Part shown: piece after piece, positions 36,109-44,260 of the stretch | Layout: every line of letters begins with the position of its first letter | Numbering within the stretch: position 1 is the stretch's first letter | Assembly: GCA_018828145.1 (NCBI GenBank) | Contig: JAHJWO010000024.1 | Span: 174,390-238,389 of the forward strand | Length of the DNA stretch: 64,000 nt | Origin: Alphaproteobacteria bacterium | GTDB taxonomy: Bacteria; Pseudomonadota; Alphaproteobacteria; Rhizobiales; Devosiaceae | Direction: 5' to 3' | The notes under the pieces: model-generated | What the model was told of the DNA's origin: nothing | Seen by the model: only the letters and a program-made list of their open reading frames with translations | The model's database searches: none | Program-made: the position numbers and the translations under genes

Positions 36109-37224
36109 TTGGGGGCCAGCGTGCCGGATCAGGATCAGGGCGCGCGGGTGGCGCTCAAGCTCGATATCGTGGTGATCGGCGCCGGTCAGGCCGGGCTCAG
36201 CTCGGCCTATCACCTCAAGCAGCTCGGCCTTGAACCTGGCCGCGATTTCCTTGTGCTCGACCGGGCGCCCCAGCCGGGCGGCGCCTGGCAATATCGCTGG
36301 CCGTCGCTGACGCTTTCCACCGTCAACCGCGTGCATGACCTGCCGGGCATGAGCTTTGCCGACAGTGCCGGTGGCGACGACAGTGTGCGCGCCTCGGTGG
36401 CGGTGCCACACTATTTCGCGGCCTATGAAGAGCGCTTCGCGCTCAATGTGCTGCGTCCTGCAACCGTCGGCGTCGTGTGCGATCGTGGCGGGCGGCTGCG
36501 CGTCGAGACCGACCGCGGGCTCTTTTCAGCGCGCGGGCTGATCAATGCCACCGGTACCTGGGAAAAGCCGTTCATCCCCGATTATCCCGGCCGCGAAAGC
36601 TTTGCTGGGCGGCAGCTGCACACCCAGGAATTCCGCCAGGCCGAGGATTTCGCCGGCCAGCACGTGTTGATCGTTGGTGGCGGGATTTCGGCCATCCAGC
36701 TGCTCGACCAGATTTCACGGGTGACGCGGACCAGCTGGGTCACCCGCACGCCGCCGCGCTTCCGCGAGGGGCCGTTCGACCAGGAGGCCGGCCGCGCCGC
36801 GGTGAAGCTGGTGGAAGATCGCGTTCGCGCCGGCCTGCCGCCCAATTCCGTGGTGTCGGTGACCGGCCTGCCGCTCAGCCCGGCAATTCTGGCCATGCGA
36901 CAGCGCGGCGTGCTGCAGCGGCAGGAGATGTTTTCCGAGATCACCCCAACGGGCGTGCGCTGGGAAGATGGCCGGACGCTGGATGTCGATGTGATCCTGT
37001 GGTGCACCGGCTTCCGTTCGGCGCTCGACCATCTGGCGCCGCTGCAACTGCGCGAAGAATCAGGCGGCATTGTCATGACGGGGCGGCTGGCAACGCAGGT
37101 GGCGCGTGATCCGCGGGTGCATCTGGTCGGCTATGGACCCTCCGCCTCGACGATCGGGGCCAACCGGGCGGGCGGGGCGGCGGCGCGGGAATTGATGGCG
37201 TTTCTGGGTCTGGCGGGGCAGTGA
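36109..37224 (+). CDS. FAD/NAD(P)-dependent flavin-containing monooxygenase-like oxidoreductase
   Basis: This ~371-residue protein has two nucleotide-binding motifs, DIVVIGAGQAGLSSAYHLKQ near residue 19 (FAD) and HVLIVGGGISAIQLLDQ near 185 (NADPH), and LINATGTWEKPFIP between them. This is the layout of the YczJ/CzcO-like FMO family. The family oxidises soft nucleophiles or acts in Baeyer-Villiger reactions; the substrate is unknown. TTG at 36109 and GTG at 36121 are both possible starts; neither has a strong ribosome-binding site, so the N-terminus is uncertain. Confidence 0.82.
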   Translation: MGASVPDQDQGARVALKLDIVVIGAGQAGLSSAYHLKQLGLEPGRDFLVLDRAPQPGGAWQYRWPSLTLSTVNRVHDLPGMSFADSAGGDDSVRASVAVPHYFAAYEERFALNVLRPATVGVVCDRGGRLRVETDRGLFSARGLINATGTWEKPFIPDYPGRESFAGRQLHTQEFRQAEDFAGQHVLIVGGGISAIQLLDQISRVTRTSWVTRTPPRFREGPFDQEAGRAAVKLVEDRVRAGLPPNSVVSVTGLPLSPAILAMRQRGVLQRQEMFSEITPTGVRWEDGRTLDVDVILWCTGFRSALDHLAPLQLREESGGIVMTGRLATQVARDPRVHLVGYGPSASTIGANRAGGAAARELMAFLGLAGQ

Positions 37225-37360
37225 CAGCGGCCGGGGCGCCCCTTGCATCGCGGCGCGCAGTCACAATATTGCTACAGACAGCGAACGCAAATCGGCCTAG
37301 CCTCGTTGCTGTAGTCGCGGCGCAAGCCCGCAGCCGCGCTGAGCGTGGAGCCACACCAGT

Positions 37361-38404
37361 TTGAGCAGGCACTTGTCACCGACCGCAGACAACGCACTCG
37401 CATCGCAACTCGAACTCGCTTTTGAAGACAATCGCCTCGCTGCCCAGCTCTATGGCGATTTTGACCAGAACTTGGCGCTGATCGAACAGCGGCTCAAGGT
37501 TTCGGCTACCCCCCGCGGCAATCATGTCCTGCTCAAGGGTGCGGCCAGTTCGGTCGACCAGGCGCGGCGCGTGCTCGAATCCCTCTATGGATCGCTGGAA
37601 GAAGGCCGCTCGGTCGATATTTCCGAGGTTGACGGCGTCATCCGCATGATCGAGACCGAGGACAGCCAGCTCACCCTGCCGACGCTTGAGCGCAAGGGCA
37701 AGGTGCGCATGGCCCAGATCGCCACGCGCAAATCCACCATCGTTGCCCGCACCCCGGCGCAGGACGCCTATATGCGCTCGATGGAACGGAGCGAACTGGT
37801 GTTCGGCGTGGGGCCTGCCGGTACCGGCAAGACCTATCTGGCCGTGGCGCATGCCGCGAGCCTGCTCGAACGGGGTGATATCAATCGCATCATCCTGTCG
37901 CGCCCGGCCGTGGAAGCGGGCGAGCGCCTGGGCTTTCTGCCCGGCGACATGAAGGAAAAGGTCGATCCCTATCTACGCCCGCTCTACGACGCGCTCTACG
38001 ACATGATGAAGCCGGAAAATGTCGAGCGCTGCATCACCTCGGGCATTATCGAAGTGGCGCCGCTGGCCTTCATGCGCGGCCGGACGCTGGCCAATGCCGT
38101 GGTCATTCTCGACGAGGCGCAGAACACCACCTCGATGCAGATGAAGATGTTCCTCACCCGCCTGGGCGAGAATTCCAAGATGATCGTCACCGGCGATCCG
38201 ACCCAGGTCGATCTGCCGCGCGGCGAGAAATCCGGGCTGGTGGAAGCCATCGGCCTGCTCGACGGCGTCGAAGGGGTGCATATTTCCCGCTTCAACGACA
38301 AGGATGTGGTGCGCCACGCCCTGGTCGGCCGCATCGTGCGGGCCTATGAAGCCGACACGGCCAAAAAGCTCGCCGAGAAGGCGACCGAAGGGGTCGTCCG
38401 CTAG
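37361..38404 (+). CDS. phoH: PhoH-family ATPase
   Basis: This 347-residue PhoH-like protein has an N-terminal KH-like region (about 20-85) and a P-loop ATPase with Walker A GPAGTGKTYL (151-160), IILSRPAVEAGERLGFLPGD and Walker B VVILDEAQNTT. PhoH proteins are ATP-dependent RNA-associated helicase-like proteins, and in many bacteria they are encoded next to ybeY. TTG at 37361 (MSRHLSPTAD) is the best available start, with GGAG about 11 bases upstream. The expected upstream neighbour miaB is missing here. Confidence 0.92.
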   Translation: MSRHLSPTADNALASQLELAFEDNRLAAQLYGDFDQNLALIEQRLKVSATPRGNHVLLKGAASSVDQARRVLESLYGSLEEGRSVDISEVDGVIRMIETEDSQLTLPTLERKGKVRMAQIATRKSTIVARTPAQDAYMRSMERSELVFGVGPAGTGKTYLAVAHAASLLERGDINRIILSRPAVEAGERLGFLPGDMKEKVDPYLRPLYDALYDMMKPENVERCITSGIIEVAPLAFMRGRTLANAVVILDEAQNTTSMQMKMFLTRLGENSKMIVTGDPTQVDLPRGEKSGLVEAIGLLDGVEGVHISRFNDKDVVRHALVGRIVRAYEADTAKKLAEKATEGVVR

Positions 38405-38433
38405 GGCGTCTTGCTCTGTGCTGCCAAATAGGC

Positions 38434-38465
38434 GATGTCCCCTCGGCCTTGAGCCGGGATGACAC
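38434..38465. repeat. Dispersed palindromic repeat, third copy
   Basis: This is a diverged copy of the GGCCTTGAGCCGGGATGACA-type repeat found as an inverted pair at 18077-18177. It lies in the 105-base gap between phoH and ybeY and can form a stem-loop in the mRNA. Confidence 0.6.
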
Positions 38466-38509
38466 CGCCTTTGGCTGTTCGATACCCCGTCCGGAAGTTG
38501 AAGATAGCG

Positions 38510-38992
38510 ATGCCCTCCAAGCCGACCCCACCGCTCGAAATTGCCGTTATCCGCAACGACGAGGGCTGGCCGGAGGGCCTCGACAGCCGGGCCGAGCGCG
38601 CCGTGCTGGAAGCGCTCAAGCATGCCAAGCCCAAGATCAAGGGCGCGGCGGAGTTGTCGATCCTGCTCACCAATGACGCGGAGCAGCACGAGCTCAACCA
38701 GCAATGGCGGGGCAAGGACAGTTCGACCAACGTCCTGAGCTTTCCGCAGATCGAGCCCTTCGGACCGGTCGTGGGCCTGCTCGGCGACATTACGCTGGCG
38801 CGCGAAACACTGGAGCGCGAGGCGGCGGAGCAGGGCGTTACCTTCGAGGCCCATTTCAGCCATCTTGTGGTGCATGGATTCCTGCACATTTTAGGGTATG
38901 ATCACCTAACGGACGCCGAGGCCCTTCAAATGGAGGGGCTGGAAACCCAGATACTGGCAAGCCTTGGGGTTGAAGACCCCTATGCCGATTAG
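38510..38992 (+). CDS. ybeY: Endoribonuclease YbeY (16S rRNA maturation)
   Basis: This 160-residue metalloenzyme takes part in 16S rRNA 3' processing and ribosome quality control. The zinc motif HGFLHILGYDH lies at residues 122-132 (H122, H126, H132), and the conserved RGKDSSTNVLSFP is at 67-79. ATG 38510 gives MPSKPTPPLEIAV with a weak GGAAG upstream; the in-frame ATG at 38459 lies within the repeat and is less likely. It follows phoH and precedes corC, a conserved cluster. Confidence 0.93.
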   Translation: MPSKPTPPLEIAVIRNDEGWPEGLDSRAERAVLEALKHAKPKIKGAAELSILLTNDAEQHELNQQWRGKDSSTNVLSFPQIEPFGPVVGLLGDITLARETLEREAAEQGVTFEAHFSHLVVHGFLHILGYDHLTDAEALQMEGLETQILASLGVEDPYAD

Positions 38993-39066
38993 GGCCGGGC
39001 CTTTATGATCCCGGGCGTGTTTTCCTTTTTGAGGACAGATAGCCGCAACTTTGGCGGCGAGAGACC

Positions 39067-40095
39067 ATGAACGACAGCGACAGTATGGGCCCCTCGGCGC
39101 CCACCAATCCCGAGCCTCCTTCTAGCCTCGCCTCCGTGCCTGCACGGGGGCCATCCATCTGGAACCGGATCAAGGCCATGCTGGCCCGTGGCACGGTTTC
39201 ATTGCGCGACGACCTGCAGGTCGCGCTCGACGAGCAGGGGAGCGCGGAAACCGCGGACTTCTCCGAAAGCGAGCGGACCATCCTGCAGAACGTGCTCAAG
39301 CTCTCCAATGTGTCGGTCGGCGACGTCATGGTGGAGCGCAGCGATATCCAGGCCATCGAAGCCGATGTGAACCTGGGCACGCTGATTGCCAAGTTCCGCC
39401 AGGCCGGACATTCGCGCCTGCCGGTCTATGACGACAATCTCGACAATATTCTGGGCTTCATCCATGTGAAGGACGCCCTGGGCAAGATCACCCAGCCGGT
39501 GACCGAGCCGGGCAAGGACGTGCCGGTCAAGCTGGTCTCGACCGTGCTCAAGCAGAAGGTCATCCGGCTGGACCTGACGCGCGACGCCATGTTCGTTCCC
39601 ACCTTCATGCCCGTTGGCGATCTGCTCCAGTCGATGCGCGCCTCCCGCGTGCATATGGCCATCGTCATCGACGAATACGGCGGCACCGATGGTCTGGTGA
39701 CCATTGAGGACCTGCTGGAGGCCGTGGTCGGCGAGATCGAGGACGAGCATGACGAGCTGGCCGCCGCGCTGATCCGCAAGGTGGGTGTCGATACCTATAT
39801 CGCCGATGCCCGTGCGGAGCTGAGCGACGTGCAGACCATGATCGGCCCCGATTTCGATCCGGGCGACTATGCCGAGGACGTCGAAACCATTGGCGGGCTG
39901 GTCTTTGACCTGGCGGGCCATGTGCCCAAGCGCGGCGAACGCGTCACCAAGCTGGATGGCTTTGAATTCGAGATCCTGGCCGCCGATAGCCGTCGCATCA
40001 AGCGGCTGCGGATCCGGCGCAAGCGCGACGATGCGGCGGAGCCACTGGCCATTACCGACCAGCGCAGCGAGGCCGAGAAGGCCGCAGCGGAATAG
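39067..40095 (+). CDS. corC: CorC/HlyC-family CBS-domain protein
   Basis: This 342-residue cytosolic protein has a CBS pair (about 85-215; VGDVMVERSDIQAIEADVNL, AGHSRLPVYDDNLDN and IVIDEYGGTDGLVTIEDLLE) and a C-terminal CorC_HlyC transporter-associated domain (about 235-325). It lacks the DUF21 membrane domain of larger relatives. The family is linked to magnesium/cobalt efflux; the biochemical role is unsettled. It is third in the phoH-ybeY-corC cluster. The usual next gene, lnt, is absent, and nifU faces it instead. Confidence 0.9.
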   Translation: MNDSDSMGPSAPTNPEPPSSLASVPARGPSIWNRIKAMLARGTVSLRDDLQVALDEQGSAETADFSESERTILQNVLKLSNVSVGDVMVERSDIQAIEADVNLGTLIAKFRQAGHSRLPVYDDNLDNILGFIHVKDALGKITQPVTEPGKDVPVKLVSTVLKQKVIRLDLTRDAMFVPTFMPVGDLLQSMRASRVHMAIVIDEYGGTDGLVTIEDLLEAVVGEIEDEHDELAAALIRKVGVDTYIADARAELSDVQTMIGPDFDPGDYAEDVETIGGLVFDLAGHVPKRGERVTKLDGFEFEILAADSRRIKRLRIRRKRDDAAEPLAITDQRSEAEKAAAE

Positions 40096-40124
40096 GGCTT
40101 CCTGCCGACATCACTGCAAAAACT

Positions 40125-40155
40125 AAGGGCCCAAGGATACTATCCCTGGGCCCTT
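40125..40155 (-). terminator. Terminator-like palindrome between corC and nifU
   Basis: A near-perfect 31-base palindrome (AAGGGCCCAAGGATA, 40125-40139, against TATCCCTGGGCCCTT, 40141-40155; 14 of 15 paired) lies between the convergent corC and nifU genes. On the minus strand it is followed by TTAGTTTTT, so it should terminate the nifU transcript; on the plus strand there is no T-run. Confidence 0.7.
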
Positions 40156-40184
40156 GGCTTGCTGCTTGTGCGGTTATACCGGCG

Positions 40185-40751
40185 CTAGACCTGTTGCACG
40201 GCCTCGACGCCGGGGACGAAGTGGCGGAGCAGGTTTTCGATGCCGCTCTTGAGCGTTGCGGTGGAGGAGGGGCAGCCCGAGCAGGCGCCCTGCATGTGCA
40301 GGTAGACGGTGCCTTCCTTGAAGCCCTTGAAGGTGATGTCGCCGCCATCCATGGCAACGGCGGGCCGCACGCGGGTGGCCAGCAGCTCCTTGATCACTTC
40401 GACGGTCTCGCTGTCTTCGGCTTCGAAGAACTCCTCGACCTCGTCAAAATTGGCGACGTCGACACTGCCTTCCACGATGACCGGCTTGCCGGACAGGAAA
40501 TGGTCCATGATCACGCCGAGAATGGCCGGCTTGATATGGGCCCAGTTGGTGTCGTCCTTGGTCACCGAGATGAAGTCGGAACCGAGAAACACGCCAGTGA
40601 CGCCGGAAATGGCGAACAGGCCCTGGGCCAGCGGCGAATTGACCGAAGCCTCGGGGCTGCGGAAATCGCGCGGTTCACCGACCAGCACATCGCGCCCCGG
40701 AAGGAACTTCAGGGTCGCAGGATTGGGCGTGGCTTCGGTCTGGATGAACAT
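40185..40751 (-). CDS. NifU-family iron-sulfur cluster protein (NFU1-like)
   Basis: This 188-residue protein has an N-terminal Nfu_N domain (MFIQTEATPNPATLKFLPGR) and a C-terminal NifU-like domain with the cluster-binding cysteines C157 and C160 in GACSGCPSS. It carries a [4Fe-4S] cluster for delivery to target enzymes. This alphaproteobacterial type matches mitochondrial NFU1. It follows the universal stress gene leftward with a 194-base gap that contains a terminator, so it may have its own promoter. Confidence 0.92.
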   Translation of the reverse strand: MFIQTEATPNPATLKFLPGRDVLVGEPRDFRSPEASVNSPLAQGLFAISGVTGVFLGSDFISVTKDDTNWAHIKPAILGVIMDHFLSGKPVIVEGSVDVANFDEVEEFFEAEDSETVEVIKELLATRVRPAVAMDGGDITFKGFKEGTVYLHMQGACSGCPSSTATLKSGIENLLRHFVPGVEAVQQV

Positions 40752-40907
40752 CTGGCGGCCTGCATTTACGATTAGAACGCTTCTAAAATAGTCTTTTGCG
40801 CCAGGGATGCAAGGGAAATGGCGCGATGGCGGCTATGCGTTTGGGCGGGTGTGCCCTGTGCGGCGCCTCTTGGCCATTCGAGCGTAGCTCTCATGGCCTG
40901 CTTCCCT

Positions 40908-40932
40908 AAAATCGCGCCACTGGCGCGATTTT
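40908..40932 (-). terminator. Rho-independent terminator of the universal stress gene
   Basis: AAAATCGCGCC (40908-40918) and GGCGCGATTTT (40922-40932) form an 11-base perfect inverted repeat with loop ACT. Read on the minus strand it is a GC hairpin ending in a T-run, 14 bases after the stop at 40946. The rest of 40752-40945 shows nothing further. Confidence 0.85.
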
Positions 40933-40945
40933 GCCTCCGGCACGG

Positions 40946-41419
40946 TCAGCAGATCGCGATGATTTCTTCGTCGCTCATGCGGCCGGGCACGATGGTCAGG
41001 GGAATGGGCAGGGCATTGGCGCGGTTGGCGAAATGCATGATCAGCGGACCCGGGCCTTCATTGGAGGTAGAGGCGGCGAGCACCAGGATGGCGATGTCGC
41101 GATCCTGGTCGATGACGCGCTCGATTTCTTCGGCAGGTTCGCCTTCGCGGATCACCGATTCGACCTTGACCTCGCCGATGTCGCGGATGCGGGCGAGGCG
41201 GGCATCGAGGTTGCGCTCGGCCTCTTCCACCGCCTCGGCGCGCAGTACGTCCTCGACGCCCAGGCCGATGAATTCGGGCTTGGGCACGACGCTCATCAGC
41301 ACCACCGTGCCGCCGGTGCGCTTGACGCGGTAGGCGGCAAAGGTCAGCGCCCGTTCGCATTCCGGCGTTTCGTCAATGACGACGAGGAATTTGCGCTTGT
41401 ATTCGACCTGGGAAACCAT
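40946..41419 (-). CDS. Universal stress protein (UspA family)
   Basis: This 157-residue single-domain UspA-fold protein starts KFLVVIDETPECERALTFAA. The ATP-binding G-2x-G-9x-G(S/T) motif typical of ATP-binding Usps is not clear (STSNEGPGPLIMHFANRA instead), so nucleotide binding is uncertain. ATG 41419 follows TAGGAGC by 6 bases; the upstream open frame overlaps trpS and is not family-like. It lies 8 bases after trpS and is commonly found between trpS and nifU in Hyphomicrobiales. Confidence 0.88.
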   Translation of the reverse strand: MVSQVEYKRKFLVVIDETPECERALTFAAYRVKRTGGTVVLMSVVPKPEFIGLGVEDVLRAEAVEEAERNLDARLARIRDIGEVKVESVIREGEPAEEIERVIDQDRDIAILVLAASTSNEGPGPLIMHFANRANALPIPLTIVPGRMSDEEIIAIC

Positions 41420-41427
41420 GGCAGCTC

Positions 41428-42459
41428 CTAGCGGATAAACCCGACAATCTCGCGCACTTCGCTCATCGTCGTTTCGGCAATGGCCCGGGCCTGCGCCGCA
41501 CCGTCGCGCAGAATGGCGTCCATCTCGCCGCGATCGGCAACCAGCCGCTTCATTTCCTCGGCGATCGGGGACAGGACCGAAACGGCAAGATCGCCCAGAG
41601 CGGGCTTGAAGGCACCCCAACCCTTGCCGCCGAATTCGGCCAGGACGGCATCGACGCTGGTACTGGCAAGCGAGGCATAGATCGCCACGAGATTCTCCGC
41701 CTCGAGCCGCCCGGCCAGGCCCGCGGCTTCGCTGGGCAGGGCATCGGCATCGGTGGTCGCGCGCTTGATCTTTTTGGCGATCATGTCGGCATCGTCCATC
41801 ATGTAGATGGTGGAGAGGTCCGAGGCGTCGGACTTGCTCATTTTTTTCGAGCCGTCCTTGAGCGACTTCACCCGCATGGCCGGGCCGGTGGCCAGGGTTT
41901 CGGTGATGGGGAAGAAGTCGCCCTTGTGGCCCTGTGCCTTGATCTGCTTTTTGAAGTCGTGATTGAACTTCTTGGCGATGTCGCGCGTCAGCTCGAGGTG
42001 CTGGCGCTGATCCTCGCCCACCGGCACGGCGGTTGACTTGTAGAGCAGGATATCGGCCGCCATCAGCGACGGATAGGCGAACAGGCCCAGCGAGACATTC
42101 TCGGAATTCTCGCCGGCCTTGTCCTTGAACTGGGTCATCCGCGCCATCCAGCCCATGCGGGCGACGCAGTTGAAAATCCAGCTCAGCTCGGCATGTTCCA
42201 TGACCTGGGACTGGTTGAAGATGATCGACTTTTTGGGGTCGAGGCCGGCCGCGATATAGGCAGCGGCGATCTCATAGGTCCAGCGCTTGAGGTCCTCGGG
42301 CTCCTGCCACACGGTGATGGCATGCATGTCGACGACGCAATAGATGGTCTCATGCGTCTCCTGCAGCGGCACGAAGCGGCGGATGGCGCCGAGGTAATTG
42401 CCAAGATGCAGGTCGCCCGAGGGCTTGATGCCGGAGAACACGCGCGGGGTGAAAGCCAT
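41428..42459 (-). CDS. trpS: Tryptophan-tRNA ligase
   Basis: This 343-residue class I aminoacyl-tRNA synthetase charges tRNA-Trp. The HIGH-like motif is [11 protein letters not shown] (residues 15-25) and the KMSKS loop is [10 protein letters not shown] near residue 210. Length and order match bacterial TrpS. It lies downstream of murJ with a 73-base gap and upstream of the universal stress gene. Confidence 0.96.
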   Translation of the reverse strand: MAFTPRVFSGIKPSGDLHLGNYLGAIRRFVPLQETHETIYCVVDMHAITVWQEPEDLKRWTYEIAAAYIAAGLDPKKSIIFNQSQVMEHAELSWIFNCVARMGWMARMTQFKDKAGENSENVSLGLFAYPSLMAADILLYKSTAVPVGEDQRQHLELTRDIAKKFNHDFKKQIKAQGHKGDFFPITETLATGPAMRVKSLKDGSKKMSKSDASDLSTIYMMDDADMIAKKIKRATTDADALPSEAAGLAGRLEAENLVAIYASLASTSVDAVLAEFGGKGWGAFKPALGDLAVSVLSPIAEEMKRLVADRGEMDAILRDGAAQARAIAETTMSEVREIVGFIR

Positions 42460-42532
42460 AGATGAAGCCTAGTTTCGAGAATGCAGTCGGTTGGCCCGTT
42501 CTATATGGACGCGCGGGCAATGGAAACTGCTG

Positions 42533-44095
42533 TCACCCGCGCCGCCGCAACCGGCGCAGCAACAGCCCAAGCGGCTGGGCGCCGCTGATATGGACCAGGG
42601 TGAAATAGAGCAGCATGCCAAAGCCAATCAGCAGGCCAAGCACGCCGACCTGCTCCCAGATAGGCGCCGTGGACTCCATGTGAGCGGCGCCGCGCCGGGC
42701 CAGGACATAGAGCACGCCGCCCATCAGGAAGCTGATCGCCAGGATCAGCAGATGCTTGCGCCACTCGCCGCCCGTCAGGGCAAAATGCCCCCGCCGCGCC
42801 AGGAACAGCGCCAGCAGCAGCGCATTGAGCCAGGCCGAGACGGCAGTGGCGATGGCGATGCCGACATGCTGATAGGCCGGGAACAGCAGCAGCGACAGGC
42901 CGATATTGGCCACCACCGATATGCCGGCAAAAATGGTGGGCGTCATCGTGTCCTCGCGGGCGAAATAGCCCGGCTGCAGCACGCGGATCAGCACATAGGC
43001 CGGCAGGCCGGTGGAAAAGGCGATCAGCGCCTGCGCGGTCTGGGCCGTGGCCAGCGCATTGAAGGCGCCACGCTCGAACAGCACGCGCACGATGGGCTCG
43101 GCCATGGCGATCAGCGCCATGGCGGCGGGCATGGAGAGCAGCATGGCAACCAGCAGCGACTGGTCCTGCGTGGCGCGCGCCTCGAGCGCCCGGCCGCCCT
43201 TGAGATGCCGGCTCAGCTCGGGCAGCAGCACGGTGCCGATGGCAATGCCGATAATGCCGAGGGGGAGCTGGTAGAGCCGGTCGGCATAGTTGAGGATGGA
43301 AATGGCATTGTCCGCCGCCGAGGCGATGATGGTGCCGACAAAGATATTGATCTGGGTAATGCCGCCGGTGAGGATGGCCGGAATGGCCAGCACCCAGAAG
43401 CGCCGCACTTCGGGGTCGAGCCGTGGCAGGCGCAGGGCCGGCACGAAATCGGCCCGGCGAATCGCCGCCCAGACCAGCGCCAGCTGCGCCACGCCCCCGA
43501 CCATGGTGGCGGCCGCCACCCAGGTGGCGGCGCCTGGGGCATCCTGCACCCAGAAGGTCACCAGCGGGATCATGGCGGCGATATTGACCAGGTTGAGGAT
43601 GACCGGGGCAAAGGCGGCGGCAAAGAAGCGGCCGAGCGAATTGAGGATCGCCCCATAGGCCGCCATCAGCGACATGCAGGCCAGGTAGGGGAACATGATG
43701 CGCGTCAGCAGCACGGTCAGTGCGAGCTTTTCCGGGTCGTCGGCAAAGCCGGGCACGAAAAGCGTCATGAGCTGCGGCATGAAGATTTCGGCCAGGATGG
43801 TGACGACGACCAGCATGGCGACCAGCCAGCTCATGATGCGCGCGGCCAGGTCGAGCGCGGCCTCGCGCCCATCCCGTTCCAGCGCGCCGGCAAACATGGG
43901 CACGAAGGCGGTGTTGAAGGCGCCTTCGGCAAACAGCCGGCGGAACAGGTTTGGAAAGCGGAAGGCGGCAAAGAAGGCGTCGGCGGCCGGCCCGGTGCCA
44001 AGCACCGCCGCCATCAGCGCATCACGGACAAAGCCGGCAATGCGAGAGAGGAGCGTCAGCCCGCCCACCGAGAGGAAGTTGCGGTAGAGGCTCAT
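42533..44095 (-). CDS. murJ: Lipid II flippase MurJ (MviN)
   Basis: This 520-residue MATE/MOP-superfamily protein has about 14 transmembrane helices and flips the peptidoglycan precursor lipid II across the inner membrane. Hallmarks are the start SLYRNFLSVGGLTLLSRIAG, AFRFPNLFRRLFAEGAFNTA and PLGIIGIAIGTVLLPELSRH. ATG 44095 is chosen; the upstream frame reads through a repeat element. It lies 165 bases after glnD, a gap filled mostly by an inverted repeat. Confidence 0.95.
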   Translation of the reverse strand: MSLYRNFLSVGGLTLLSRIAGFVRDALMAAVLGTGPAADAFFAAFRFPNLFRRLFAEGAFNTAFVPMFAGALERDGREAALDLAARIMSWLVAMLVVVTILAEIFMPQLMTLFVPGFADDPEKLALTVLLTRIMFPYLACMSLMAAYGAILNSLGRFFAAAFAPVILNLVNIAAMIPLVTFWVQDAPGAATWVAAATMVGGVAQLALVWAAIRRADFVPALRLPRLDPEVRRFWVLAIPAILTGGITQINIFVGTIIASAADNAISILNYADRLYQLPLGIIGIAIGTVLLPELSRHLKGGRALEARATQDQSLLVAMLLSMPAAMALIAMAEPIVRVLFERGAFNALATAQTAQALIAFSTGLPAYVLIRVLQPGYFAREDTMTPTIFAGISVVANIGLSLLLFPAYQHVGIAIATAVSAWLNALLLALFLARRGHFALTGGEWRKHLLILAISFLMGGVLYVLARRGAAHMESTAPIWEQVGVLGLLIGFGMLLYFTLVHISGAQPLGLLLRRLRRRG

Positions 44096-44118
44096 CGGAA
44101 GGTCAGTGGGTGCGGCCC

Positions 44119-44235
44119 CACCCCCTCCCGGCCTCCCCCATCGAGGGGGAGGTGTGCGCTCCACCCTTTGGGCACCATCCCGCCACAACCACAGGGCGGC
44201 ACCTCCCCCTTGATGGGGGAGGCTGGGAGGGGGTG
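44119..44235. repeat. Inverted pair of 36-base GC-rich repeats
   Basis: Two 36-base arms in opposite orientation (44119-44154 and 44200-44235), each CACCCCCTCCC ... GGGGGAGGTG with an internal hairpin (CCTCCCCC/GGGGGAGG), flank a 45-base centre. They fill the glnD-murJ gap. A third copy, with 2 differences by eye, is at 62097-62132. It is likely a dispersed extragenic palindromic element. Confidence 0.8.
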
Positions 44236-44260
44236 ATGGCTGGCACCAAACGAGGGTGCG

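Noticed and set aside
40125..40155. Recombination (dif-like) site at the inversion boundary
   Set aside because: The near-perfect palindrome followed by a T-run on the minus strand fits a terminator better; no XerCD-site sequence is recognisable.
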